Of a stretch of DNA of 64,000 nucleotides, positions 17,949 to 26,514 are shown in pieces. The position numbers and the translations under genes are program-made. The stretch comes from Tenacibaculum lutimaris (GTDB lineage Bacteria > Bacteroidota > Bacteroidia > Flavobacteriales > Flavobacteriaceae). Numbering within the stretch: the first letter of the stretch is position 1; each line of letters opens with the position of its first letter. The stretch covers positions 197,194 to 261,193 of the forward strand of contig NZ_RAQM01000009.1 in the NCBI RefSeq assembly GCF_003610735.1. Direction: 5' to 3'. The notes beneath the pieces were generated by a model. The model was not told the origin of the DNA. It saw nothing but the letters and a program-made list of their open reading frames with translations, and searched no databases.

Positions 17949-19751
17949 TTATAGAAAATTCACTTTAATCTTCTTCCACAAGCCAAGTAGAATATATACT
18001 GTTATAAATGCAATTCCTGTTAATACCATAGCAATTGTATAGTTTCCATAAATCCAATTTCCTGTAGCAAACAAACTACTAAAAACTAAAATACAACCCG
18101 TAAAAGCAGCTAGTAAACCATTACTTAAATTAACCGTTTCTTTCTGCTCATCTATTACTATATTCTTCTCTTTTGCTTTAATTAACACATACATCCACCC
18201 TGCTTTTTTAGGTTGAATTTTTTTATAAAAATTAATCAGCACTTCATCATCTTCTGGTTTCGTTAATAAAGTTACCAACACCCAAACAATTGTAGTACAT
18301 AATACCACTAACGGAAATTGCCAATAGCTTTCAAATACTCCTTCATTTCCAAATAAATATTCAGAATTAAAATAAAATATTAAAGAAAAAATTCCTGATG
18401 CTATCATTGCCGAAATTTCACTCCACGCATTGATACGCCACCAAAACCAACGTAATAAGAAAATAAGTCCAGTACCAGCACCAAACATTAATATGAATTT
18501 AAAAATCTCTAACGCATTGGTAAATAACAACGCTAATATTGCACTAAAAACCATCAAAATAACAGTGGCTAATTTCCCTACATTTACTAATGTTTTCTCA
18601 CTAGCATTTGGATTTATATTTTGTTTATAAAAATCATTTACTATATAAGAAGCTCCCCAGTTTAAATGAGTGGAAATTGTACTCATGTAAGCAGCTACTA
18701 ACGATGTAAGTACAACTCCTGCTAATCCACTAGGCAAAAATGTTAACATGGCTGGATACGCTAAATCATGCCCTAATTTGTCATCTGACACATTCGGAAA
18801 AGCCTCTTTTATACTTGCTAGGTCAGGAAAAACAACCAACGATGCCAATGCCACAATAATCCATGGCCACGGACGTAAAGCATAATGTAAAATATTAAAA
18901 AAGAAAGTTGCTCCAATAGCATGATTTTCATTTTTTGATGCTAACATTCTTTGGGCTATATACCCTCCTCCACCTGGTTCTGCTCCAGGGTACCAGGCGC
19001 TCCACCATTGTACTGCTAAGGGAATAATAAAAATTGATATAAGCAATTCCTTATTATTAAAATCTGGTAAAATTGATAATTTATCTACGACGTTAGGGTG
19101 TGTTAACAAATTCTCTAACCCATCTACTTCAGGATGATTTACAGAAACTACTGCCGCTCCAACAGCCCCTATCATAGCTACAAAGAACAATAAAAAGTCG
19201 GTGTACACCACTCCTTTAAATCCGCCAATAGCACTAAAAATAACAGTAACCACAGAAGCAATTCCTATTGTTTGAATTGGTGTTAAACCTAACATTACCT
19301 CTCCTATTTTTATAGCAGCTAAGGTTACACCAGCCATTGCCAAAACATTAAAAAATATCCCAAGGTATAATGATCGAAATCCTCTTAAAAATTTAGCTGG
19401 TTTCCCTCCGTACCTAAGCTCATAAAACTCTAAATCTGTCGTTGATTGACTCTTTCTCCATAATTTTGCGTAAATAAAAACAGTCAACATTCCTGTTAGT
19501 AAAAAGGCCCACCAAACCCAGTTTCCAGAAACTCCATTGGTTCTAACAATATCTGTTACTAAATTAGGTGTATCTGTAGAAAAAGTTGTGGCCACCATAG
19601 AAACTCCTAACAGCCACCAAGGCATATTTCTACCAGATAAAAAATACTCAGAAGTACTTTGTTTTGATTTTTTCGAAACCCAAATTCCTATTCCTAATGT
19701 GATGCTGAAAAAAATAAAGATAAAAGTATAGTCAATCGTAGTTAAGTTCAT
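17949..19751 (-). CDS. Sodium:solute symporter (SSS family), probable amino-sugar importer
   Basis: About 600 residues with the many transmembrane helices of the LeuT-fold SSS family; the N-terminal signature includes SEYFLSGRNMPWWLLGVSMVATTFSTDTPN and the sodium-site region includes GFKGVVYTDFLLFF. The long frame extends to 19784, but the ATG at 19751 (MNLTTIDYTF) directly precedes the first helix and is chosen. Family members import sugars, amino acids, sialic acid or other solutes with sodium. Its position between a GH109-like gene and a sugar kinase/nucleotidyltransferase pair suggests an amino-sugar substrate such as GalNAc; that is inference. Confidence 0.85.
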   Translation of the reverse strand: MNLTTIDYTFIFIFFSITLGIGIWVSKKSKQSTSEYFLSGRNMPWWLLGVSMVATTFSTDTPNLVTDIVRTNGVSGNWVWWAFLLTGMLTVFIYAKLWRKSQSTTDLEFYELRYGGKPAKFLRGFRSLYLGIFFNVLAMAGVTLAAIKIGEVMLGLTPIQTIGIASVVTVIFSAIGGFKGVVYTDFLLFFVAMIGAVGAAVVSVNHPEVDGLENLLTHPNVVDKLSILPDFNNKELLISIFIIPLAVQWWSAWYPGAEPGGGGYIAQRMLASKNENHAIGATFFFNILHYALRPWPWIIVALASLVVFPDLASIKEAFPNVSDDKLGHDLAYPAMLTFLPSGLAGVVLTSLVAAYMSTISTHLNWGASYIVNDFYKQNINPNASEKTLVNVGKLATVILMVFSAILALLFTNALEIFKFILMFGAGTGLIFLLRWFWWRINAWSEISAMIASGIFSLIFYFNSEYLFGNEGVFESYWQFPLVVLCTTIVWVLVTLLTKPEDDEVLINFYKKIQPKKAGWMYVLIKAKEKNIVIDEQKETVNLSNGLLAAFTGCILVFSSLFATGNWIYGNYTIAMVLTGIAFITVYILLGLWKKIKVNFL

Positions 19752-19822
19752 GAAATAAAATTTAATGTCGACCAAAATAATCAATCGGATTAAATTATAT
19801 TGGGCTTTTTAAAATAAATGTT

Positions 19823-20716
19823 ATGACTTTAGTTATTCTTGCAGCTGGTATGGGAACTCGATATGGCGGATTGAAGCAATTAGACGCTATTAGTAATGAA
19901 AACGAAGGTATCATCGATTTTTCTATATATGATGCTATTAAATATGGTTTTAAAAAAGTAGTTTTTGTGGTTCGGAAAGATTTTTTAAAAACGATAAAAA
20001 GCTTATACCTACCAAAGCTTCAAGATAAAATTAAAGTCGAGTTTGTTTGTCAAGAGGTAACTAATATTCCAAAAGAATTCAACAATAATAACAGAGTAAA
20101 ACCTTGGGGAACAGCTCACGCTCTTTTAACCGCTAAAGATGTAGTTAATGAGAATTTCTGTGTAATCAACGCGGATGATTTTTACGGCAGTCATGCTTTT
20201 TTAAAAATGGGTGAGTTTTTAAGTAAAACTGATTCTTCTTCTAGTGAATATACAATGGTCGGGTTTAAAATTCAAAATACACTTTCTGAAAACGGAACCG
20301 TTTCAAGAGGAGAATGCTATCTTGACTCAGGTAATTATTTAAAAAGAGTTGTTGAATGTACTAACATTAGTTTAGTTAACAACCGTATCGTTTATTCCGA
20401 AAACAACCAAGAGAAGGAAATTCAAAAAAACAGTTTAGTTTCCATGAATTTTTGGGGATTTACTCCCACCATCTTTCAAGAAATGGAGACACTATTTCAT
20501 CAATTTTTAAAGGAGAATTACCGAACAGAAAAAGAAGAGTTTTACCTGCCAAGTGTAGTAAATTACTTACTAGAAAACCAAATAGCCACTGTAAAAGTTT
20601 TAGAAACCAGTTCTAATTGGTTAGGGGTTACCTATAAAAAAGATAAAGCGGCGGTAATTTCAAAAATAACTGAATTAAAAAAAGACGGTGTATACCCAGA
20701 AAGTTTATGGAGTTAG
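19823..20716 (+). CDS. Sugar-1-phosphate nucleotidyltransferase
   Basis: 297 residues of an NTP_transferase fold. The nucleotide-binding signature LAAGMGTRYGGLKQLDAI is at the N-terminus, AWGTAHALL-type motif appears as PWGTAHALL near residue 95, and the metal-binding VINADDFYG follows near 115. It should convert a sugar 1-phosphate plus UTP (or another NTP) to an NDP-sugar. The last ten bases overlap the start of the NahK-like kinase gene, so the two are translationally coupled and very probably act in sequence. UDP-GalNAc or UDP-GlcNAc is the likely product by context. Confidence 0.85.
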   Translation: MTLVILAAGMGTRYGGLKQLDAISNENEGIIDFSIYDAIKYGFKKVVFVVRKDFLKTIKSLYLPKLQDKIKVEFVCQEVTNIPKEFNNNNRVKPWGTAHALLTAKDVVNENFCVINADDFYGSHAFLKMGEFLSKTDSSSSEYTMVGFKIQNTLSENGTVSRGECYLDSGNYLKRVVECTNISLVNNRIVYSENNQEKEIQKNSLVSMNFWGFTPTIFQEMETLFHQFLKENYRTEKEEFYLPSVVNYLLENQIATVKVLETSSNWLGVTYKKDKAAVISKITELKKDGVYPESLWS

Positions 20717-21780
20717 AAAAAAAAATAGCTGTTATTTTCAATCAGTTTCAAACAAAACATATCTTTAAACGTTTTGAAACATTCAATTCTGGTCATATTA
20801 ACGACACTTTCTTGATTATTACTCAAGAGAACGTAAATTATGTACTACAAAAAATAAATACTACCGTTTTTAAAAAAGCAACCGATGTTGTTCATAACAA
20901 AATAAAAATCACCCATCATTTATCGGAAAAGGGAATACAAACAATTCGATTTATCCCCACTAAAGACAATGTTTATTATCTAATAGATGATGACAACAAT
21001 CTTTGGAATTTATCCGAGTTTATAGAAAACTCTCAAACTTTTTTAAAAGTTGAATCTGACGACATAGCCTACCAAGCTGGTTTAATTACAGCAGAATTTT
21101 TGACTAACACTTCAGACTTTACTAGCAACTTGGTAGAAATATTACCTAACTTTCATTCTATGTCTTTTCGATTTCGAGAATTTAAAGACGCTTTAGTTAA
21201 TGCTACTCAAAAAAGAAAAGAGAAAGCCCAAAAATGGATTGATTTTGCTCTAGCAAACAAAAAAGAGATGATGGTTCTTGACCGTGCTATCAATCGAAAA
21301 GAAATTCCGTTACGAGTAACTCATAATGATACTAAAATTTCTAATATTTTATTCAACACCAACAACAAAGCTATCTGTATGATTGATTTAGACACTGTTA
21401 TGAAAGGATGTATACATTTTGATTATGGAGATGCTTTACGAACTATTTGTAATACTGCTAACGAAGATGAACCGAATGTTTATAACATAAACTTTAACCT
21501 TGATTATTTTAAAAATTACACAGAAGGTTTTCTTAAAAATTTAGCTGATAATATTTCTAAGCAAGAAGCAAGCTATCTTCCTATAAGTATTCAAGTTATG
21601 ACTTTTATTATGGGGCTTCGCTTTTTAACAGATTACTTAAATAATGATGTTTATTATAAAACTAAACACCCTGAGCATAATTTAGATAGAGCTAGTAACC
21701 AATTTACTCTGGTTGAAAAAATTAAAGAACAAAAACCTTTTATTGAAAACTTTATAAAAACCATTTACAATAAACCTTAA
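20707..21780 (+). CDS. NahK-like N-acetylhexosamine 1-kinase (APH-fold)
   Basis: 357 residues. The order of motifs matches bifidobacterial NahK: FNSGHINDTFLI at the N-terminus, YVLQKINTTVF, the catalytic loop PLRVTHNDTKISNIL near residue 200, IDLDTVMKG, FDYGDALRT and, near the C-terminus, MGLRFLTDYLNNDVYYKTKHPEHNLDRA. NahK phosphorylates the anomeric hydroxyl of GlcNAc or GalNAc with ATP. The ten-base overlap with the preceding nucleotidyltransferase gene points to a two-step route from free N-acetylhexosamine to NDP-sugar. The alternative is an AmgK-type MurNAc/GlcNAc kinase, but the NahK motifs fit better. Confidence 0.87.
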   Translation: MELEKKIAVIFNQFQTKHIFKRFETFNSGHINDTFLIITQENVNYVLQKINTTVFKKATDVVHNKIKITHHLSEKGIQTIRFIPTKDNVYYLIDDDNNLWNLSEFIENSQTFLKVESDDIAYQAGLITAEFLTNTSDFTSNLVEILPNFHSMSFRFREFKDALVNATQKRKEKAQKWIDFALANKKEMMVLDRAINRKEIPLRVTHNDTKISNILFNTNNKAICMIDLDTVMKGCIHFDYGDALRTICNTANEDEPNVYNINFNLDYFKNYTEGFLKNLADNISKQEASYLPISIQVMTFIMGLRFLTDYLNNDVYYKTKHPEHNLDRASNQFTLVEKIKEQKPFIENFIKTIYNKP

Positions 21781-21824
21781 GTTTATTTTAACATTTACAA
21801 ATTTTCATCTATAAATCAAGGACT

Positions 21825-21832
21825 TATATTTG
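21825..21832 (+). promoter_or_regulatory. Candidate -7 element of the S9 peptidase gene
   Basis: TATATTTG matches the TAnnTTTG consensus 23 bases before the ATG at 21855. No clear -33 TTG at the ideal distance. Confidence 0.45.
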
Positions 21833-21854
21833 AAGTTAAACATTTACAATTAAT

Positions 21855-24275
21855 ATGAAAAAAATTAGCTTACTATTATTACTTGGTATCTCCTTTTTCA
21901 GTTTTTCTCAAGAAAACATAGGATATCAAGAACCACCCAAAGAAATTTTAAACCTTGCTGATGCTCCTTCAACTCCTAGAATTAGAATGAGCGATAATGC
22001 TGAAAATATTGTCTTTTTATACGCTAACAACTATAAAAGCATTGAAACCTTATCAGAAAAGGAAATGCGTTTAGGAGGATTAAGAATCAATCCTAAAACC
22101 AATATTAATAGCAGACAAAGTTATTACAACGATATAAAAGTAAGAATTGGTAGAAAAGGAATTGAAAGTACTGTTACTGGATTACCAGCTAAAGGTCGCT
22201 TTGCTAACTTTTCTTGGTCACCAGACCAACAAAAAATGGCTTTTACAAATACAACTACTACTGGTGTAGAATTATGGATTATAGATATTAACGCTAAAAA
22301 AGCAAAAAAACTTACTTCAGCTACTCTTAATGCTAATATGGGTAGACCTTTTTCTTGGTTTAAGGATAGTAACTCTTTATTAGTTAAATTTATTTCTAAA
22401 GAAAGAAAAGAGTTAATCGACACTAAAACTAGCATTCCTTCTGGCCCAACTATTTCTGTTAATCAAAAAGGAAAAAAGGCACAAAACAGAACTTATCAAG
22501 ATCTTCTTAAAAACAAAACTGACGAACATAATTTTGAGCAGTTAGCTTTGTCTGAACTACAAAAAGTAGACCTTGAAGGAAATAAAAGTTCTTGGATGAA
22601 AGATGATATGTATAGAAATGTATCTTTTTCTCCTGATGGTAATTATATTATGATTACCATTATTCAAAAGCCATTTTCGTATTTAGTTCCTTATTATAGG
22701 TTTCCTGCCAAAACTAATATTTATGACACCAATGCTAATCTAATTACTACAGCTCTTGAAGTTCCTTTGATAGAAGATTTACCTAAAGGTTTTATGGCTG
22801 TTAGAAAAGGTAAAAGAAATTTAAGTTGGCGTAGAGATAAACCTTCAACCATTTTCTGGGCTGAAGCTTTAGACGAAGGAAACCCTGAAAACGAAGTACC
22901 TTATAGAGATGAAGTTTTTGAATTAGAAGCACCCTTTAATGGTAAGGCAAATTCATTAATTAAAACTATTGGTCGTTTTAGTACTATAAATTGGGGTAAT
23001 AACAATGCTGCAATAGCAGAAGATTATTGGTGGAATACAAGAAATACTAAATCTTATTTCTTTAATCCTTCAAAAAATTCTATCAAACCTATTACTATTT
23101 ACGATAGAAATTATCAAGATAGATACAGCGACCCAGGGTCGTTCGTTACTAAACGTAATGAGTATGGTCAATATACACTAGAAATAGTTGATAATAATGT
23201 TTTCTTAATTGGAGATGGTTATAGTAAAAAAGGAAAATTCCCTTTTGTTGATAAGTTAAACTTAAAAACACAAAAGACATCAAGATTATACCAATCTAAA
23301 CTAACGGATAAAGTTGAGAGTATAGTAACTTCTTTAGACATGAAAAAAGGAGAAATTATAGTTGGTATAGAATCTAAAAGTGAGTTTCCAAATTATTTTG
23401 TGAGAAATATTAAAAAGAAATCTACTCCTATCACTCCGTTAACAACATTTGAAAACCCTTTCAAAAGCCTTCAAAATATTTATAAAAAAGTTATTAAATA
23501 CAAACGTGAGGATGGGTTAGAATTATCTGGTACTTTATACCTACCTAGTAACTATGAAAAAGGGAAAAAGTATCCTATGATTATGTGGGCCTATCCAAGA
23601 GAATTTAAAGACAAAAGTAGTGCTGGTCAAAGTACATCTAGCTCTAATGAATTCACCTATCCTTGGTACGGATCACCTATTTACTGGGTAACTAGAGGTT
23701 ATGTAGTATTAGATGATGCTTCTTTTCCTATTGTTGGTGAAGGAAAAGAGGAACCTAACGATACTTTTATAAAACAACTAGTAGGAAATGCTAAAGCTGC
23801 AATAGATGCAGTTGATGAATTAGGATATATAGATCGTAATAAAGTTGCTGTTGGCGGACATTCTTACGGTGCTTTTATGACTGCAAACCTATTATCACAT
23901 TCTAACTTATTTGCGGCTGGTATTGCAAGAAGTGGAGCGTATAATAGGACGTTAACTCCATTTGGCTTTCAAAGTGAAGAGCGTAATTATTGGGAGGCTC
24001 CAGAAGTATATTATAACATGTCTCCTTTCATGCATGCAGATAAAATGAAAACACCTCTTTTATTAATTCATGGAGAAGCAGATAATAACTCAGGTACTTA
24101 TCCTTTACAAAGTGAACGTTATTTTAACGCATTAAAAGGACTTGGAGCTCCTGTTAGACTTGTTATGCTTCCTAAAGAAAGTCATGGTTATAGAGCAAAG
24201 GAATCTATTATGCATATGCTTTGGGAACAAGATCAATGGTTAGAAAAACATGTTAAAAACAGAAAAACAAACTAA
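21855..24275 (+). CDS. Secreted S9 family peptidase, glutamyl-endopeptidase-like
   Basis: 806 residues with a signal peptide (LLLLLGISFFSFSQ), a beta-propeller region and a C-terminal alpha/beta-hydrolase. The triad can be placed at S670 (GGHSYGAFM), D743 (HGEADNNSG) and H777 (ESHGYRAKES). The stretch ARSGAYNRTLTPFGFQ and the following WEAPEVYYNMSPF resemble plant chloroplast glutamyl endopeptidase (S9D) rather than ordinary prolyl oligopeptidase. It probably cleaves peptides after acidic residues in the periplasm or outside; specificity is inferred. It is followed by a strong terminator and appears monocistronic. Confidence 0.9.
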   Translation: MKKISLLLLLGISFFSFSQENIGYQEPPKEILNLADAPSTPRIRMSDNAENIVFLYANNYKSIETLSEKEMRLGGLRINPKTNINSRQSYYNDIKVRIGRKGIESTVTGLPAKGRFANFSWSPDQQKMAFTNTTTTGVELWIIDINAKKAKKLTSATLNANMGRPFSWFKDSNSLLVKFISKERKELIDTKTSIPSGPTISVNQKGKKAQNRTYQDLLKNKTDEHNFEQLALSELQKVDLEGNKSSWMKDDMYRNVSFSPDGNYIMITIIQKPFSYLVPYYRFPAKTNIYDTNANLITTALEVPLIEDLPKGFMAVRKGKRNLSWRRDKPSTIFWAEALDEGNPENEVPYRDEVFELEAPFNGKANSLIKTIGRFSTINWGNNNAAIAEDYWWNTRNTKSYFFNPSKNSIKPITIYDRNYQDRYSDPGSFVTKRNEYGQYTLEIVDNNVFLIGDGYSKKGKFPFVDKLNLKTQKTSRLYQSKLTDKVESIVTSLDMKKGEIIVGIESKSEFPNYFVRNIKKKSTPITPLTTFENPFKSLQNIYKKVIKYKREDGLELSGTLYLPSNYEKGKKYPMIMWAYPREFKDKSSAGQSTSSSNEFTYPWYGSPIYWVTRGYVVLDDASFPIVGEGKEEPNDTFIKQLVGNAKAAIDAVDELGYIDRNKVAVGGHSYGAFMTANLLSHSNLFAAGIARSGAYNRTLTPFGFQSEERNYWEAPEVYYNMSPFMHADKMKTPLLLIHGEADNNSGTYPLQSERYFNALKGLGAPVRLVMLPKESHGYRAKESIMHMLWEQDQWLEKHVKNRKTN

Positions 24276-24293
24276 CCCATAAAAATTAAGCTG

Positions 24294-24326
24294 AACGCCT
24301 TTGCCTCAAAGTAAAGGCGTTTTTTA
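24294..24326 (+). terminator. Intrinsic terminator after S9 peptidase
   Basis: Stem AACGCCTTT / AAAGGCGTT (24294-24302 with 24313-24321), ten-base loop, then a T run. Confidence 0.85.
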
Positions 24327-24333
24327 TGCCATC

Positions 24334-24366
24334 TTGTCACTAATTTTTTAATTGGTATTTTTTTTG
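24334..24366 (+). promoter_or_regulatory. Candidate htpG promoter
   Basis: TTG at 24334-24336, 19 bases, then TA followed by a T run and G (24356-24366). It resembles the TTG-N19-TAnnTTTG promoter, with extra T residues. Confidence 0.4.
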
Positions 24367-24410
24367 ACTATTCAATCCACAGAAAATAATATCAAATAAA
24401 ATATATACTT

Positions 24411-26321
24411 ATGAGTAAAGGAAACATTAATGTATCGGTTGAAAATATATTTCCACTGATTAAAAAATTCTTGTATTCTGATCACGAAATCTTCTTACGT
24501 GAGTTAATTTCTAACGGAACTGACGCTACTACTAAATTAAAGCACCTTATTTCTATTGGTGAAGCAAAAACAGAATTAGGCGATGCCAAAATCGAAATCA
24601 GCATTGATAAAGATGCAAAAACCTTAACTATTAAAGACCAAGGTATTGGTATGACAATGGAAGAGGTTGAAAAGTACATCAATCAAATTGCCTTTTCTGG
24701 TGCTGAAGAGTTCTTAGAAAAGTATAAAGACGATAAAAACGAGACGGGTGTTATTGGTCACTTCGGATTAGGTTTTTATTCAGCGTTTATGGTTGCTGAT
24801 AAAGTAGAGATCTTTACCAAATCGTTTAAAGATGAACCAGCTGCTCACTGGACATGTGATGGTTCACCTGAATATACTTTAGTAGAGCACGACAAGTCTG
24901 ATAGAGGTACTGAAATAGTATTACATATTGCTGAAGACTCTACAGAGTTTTTAGAAGAAGGAAAAATCCGTGGGTTACTAACTAAGTACAATCGTTTTAA
25001 CCAAGTGCCAATTAAGTTTGGAACCAAGAAAATAAACGATCCTGACTTCACTCCTCAAACTACAAAAGACAAAGATGGTAAAGAAGTAACGGAACCTCAC
25101 AAACAAATTGAAGTTGATAACATCATCAACAATACTGAGCCAGCATGGACTAAAAAACCAGCAGATTTAGAAGATGAAGATTATAAAAACTTCTACCGTG
25201 AGTTATATCCTATGCAATTTGAAGAGTCTTTATTCCATATTCACTTAAATGTAGATTATCCATTCAACTTAACAGGAATTTTATACTTCCCTAAGTTGAC
25301 GCAGAACTTGGATATGCAAAAAGACAAAATTCAATTATACCAAAACCAAGTATTTGTAACAGATAATGTAGAAGGAATTGTTCCTGACTTCTTACAAATG
25401 CTAAAAGGTGTTATTGATTCACCAGATATTCCTTTAAACGTTTCTCGTTCTTATTTACAAGCGGACGGAGCTGTTAAAAAGATTTCTGGATATATCACCA
25501 AAAAAGTAGCGGATAAACTTTCTTCTCTATTCAAAAACAACCGTGAAGACTTTGAGCAAAAGTGGAACGATATCAAGGTTATTATTGAATACGGAATGTT
25601 ATCGGAAGAAAAATTCTTTGATAAAGCAAAGAAGTTTGCCTTATATCCAACTGTTGATGGTAAGTTCTTTACGTTTGATGAATTAGTAGAAAAAACTAAA
25701 GATGCTCAAACTGATAAAGATGGGAATCACATCGTTTTATACGCTGCACACAAAGATGCTCAACACAGTTATATTGAAGATGCAAAAGCAAAAGGATACG
25801 AAGTATTGTTATTAGATTCTCCTATCGTTTCGCATTTAATGCAAAAGTTAGAAATGGAGTCTGGTGACGCTAAAGTACAATTTAAGCGTGTAGATGCTGA
25901 CCATGTTGATAATTTAATTAAGAAAGACGACACTGTAATTTCTAAACTTTCTGATGAAGAAAAAGAGAAATTAAAACCAGTTATTGAAGGAGCTGTAAAC
26001 AATACAAACTATACAGTACAATTAGAAGCTATGGACTCTAGTGCTTCTCCTTTCTTAATTACCGTACCAGAATTTATGCGTCGTATGAAAGAAATGAGTG
26101 CTACTGGTGGTGGAATGATGGGAATGGGTAACATGCCAGAAATGTACAACTTGGTAGTTAACACCAACCACGAGTTAGTATCGGAAATCTTAAATGCTGA
26201 TGAAGACAAGCAAAAACAATTAGTATCACAAGCTTTTGATTTAGCTAAACTATCTCAAAACCTATTACATGGTGAAGAGTTAACAAACTTTATCAAACGT
26301 TCTTACGAATTAATTAAATAA
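24411..26321 (+). CDS. htpG: Molecular chaperone HtpG (Hsp90)
   Basis: 636 residues. The N-terminal GHKL ATPase domain carries YSDHEIFLRELISNGTDA (E and N of the ATP site), DQGIGMTMEE and GHFGLGFYSAFMVAD; middle and C-terminal dimerisation domains follow, including the conserved LNVSRSYLQAD. HtpG folds client proteins in an ATP-dependent cycle. Its last 15 codons (EELTNFIKRSYELIK and stop) recur as a diverged copy at 28829-28876, beyond the ankyrin gene. A terminator lies 24 bases downstream. Confidence 0.97.
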   Translation: MSKGNINVSVENIFPLIKKFLYSDHEIFLRELISNGTDATTKLKHLISIGEAKTELGDAKIEISIDKDAKTLTIKDQGIGMTMEEVEKYINQIAFSGAEEFLEKYKDDKNETGVIGHFGLGFYSAFMVADKVEIFTKSFKDEPAAHWTCDGSPEYTLVEHDKSDRGTEIVLHIAEDSTEFLEEGKIRGLLTKYNRFNQVPIKFGTKKINDPDFTPQTTKDKDGKEVTEPHKQIEVDNIINNTEPAWTKKPADLEDEDYKNFYRELYPMQFEESLFHIHLNVDYPFNLTGILYFPKLTQNLDMQKDKIQLYQNQVFVTDNVEGIVPDFLQMLKGVIDSPDIPLNVSRSYLQADGAVKKISGYITKKVADKLSSLFKNNREDFEQKWNDIKVIIEYGMLSEEKFFDKAKKFALYPTVDGKFFTFDELVEKTKDAQTDKDGNHIVLYAAHKDAQHSYIEDAKAKGYEVLLLDSPIVSHLMQKLEMESGDAKVQFKRVDADHVDNLIKKDDTVISKLSDEEKEKLKPVIEGAVNNTNYTVQLEAMDSSASPFLITVPEFMRRMKEMSATGGGMMGMGNMPEMYNLVVNTNHELVSEILNADEDKQKQLVSQAFDLAKLSQNLLHGEELTNFIKRSYELIK

Positions 26322-26344
26322 TGACGAATCGTCATAGATAAATT

Positions 26345-26380
26345 AAAAAACCTCTTTGTGAAAACAGAGAGGTTTTTTGT
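26345..26380 (+). terminator. Intrinsic terminator after htpG
   Basis: Stem AAAAAACCTCT / AGAGGTTTTTT (26345-26355 with 26368-26378) with a 12-base loop and a T run. Confidence 0.85.
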
Positions 26381-26488
26381 TTTACAAGCTCATAAACAAC
26401 TCTAATTTTGGTACACAGCTCCTATTTATTACTAATAAAAAACATTGTGAAAAACTTCACTTTTACCTATTAATAAATTAGAAACTTC

Positions 26489-26496
26489 TATTTTTG
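26489..26496 (+). promoter_or_regulatory. Candidate -7 element of the ankyrin gene
   Basis: TATTTTTG matches TAnnTTTG 18 bases before the ATG at 26515; the -33 region is weak. Confidence 0.45.
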
Positions 26497-26514
26497 TTAT
26501 ATTACAAATAAGCT

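Noticed and set aside
26321..26335. A 15-bp perfect palindrome (ATGACGA-A-TCGTCAT) overlapping the htpG stop
   Set aside because: Not repeated at the remnant tail, so it is not supported as an attachment or target site; too short to be a terminator by itself.
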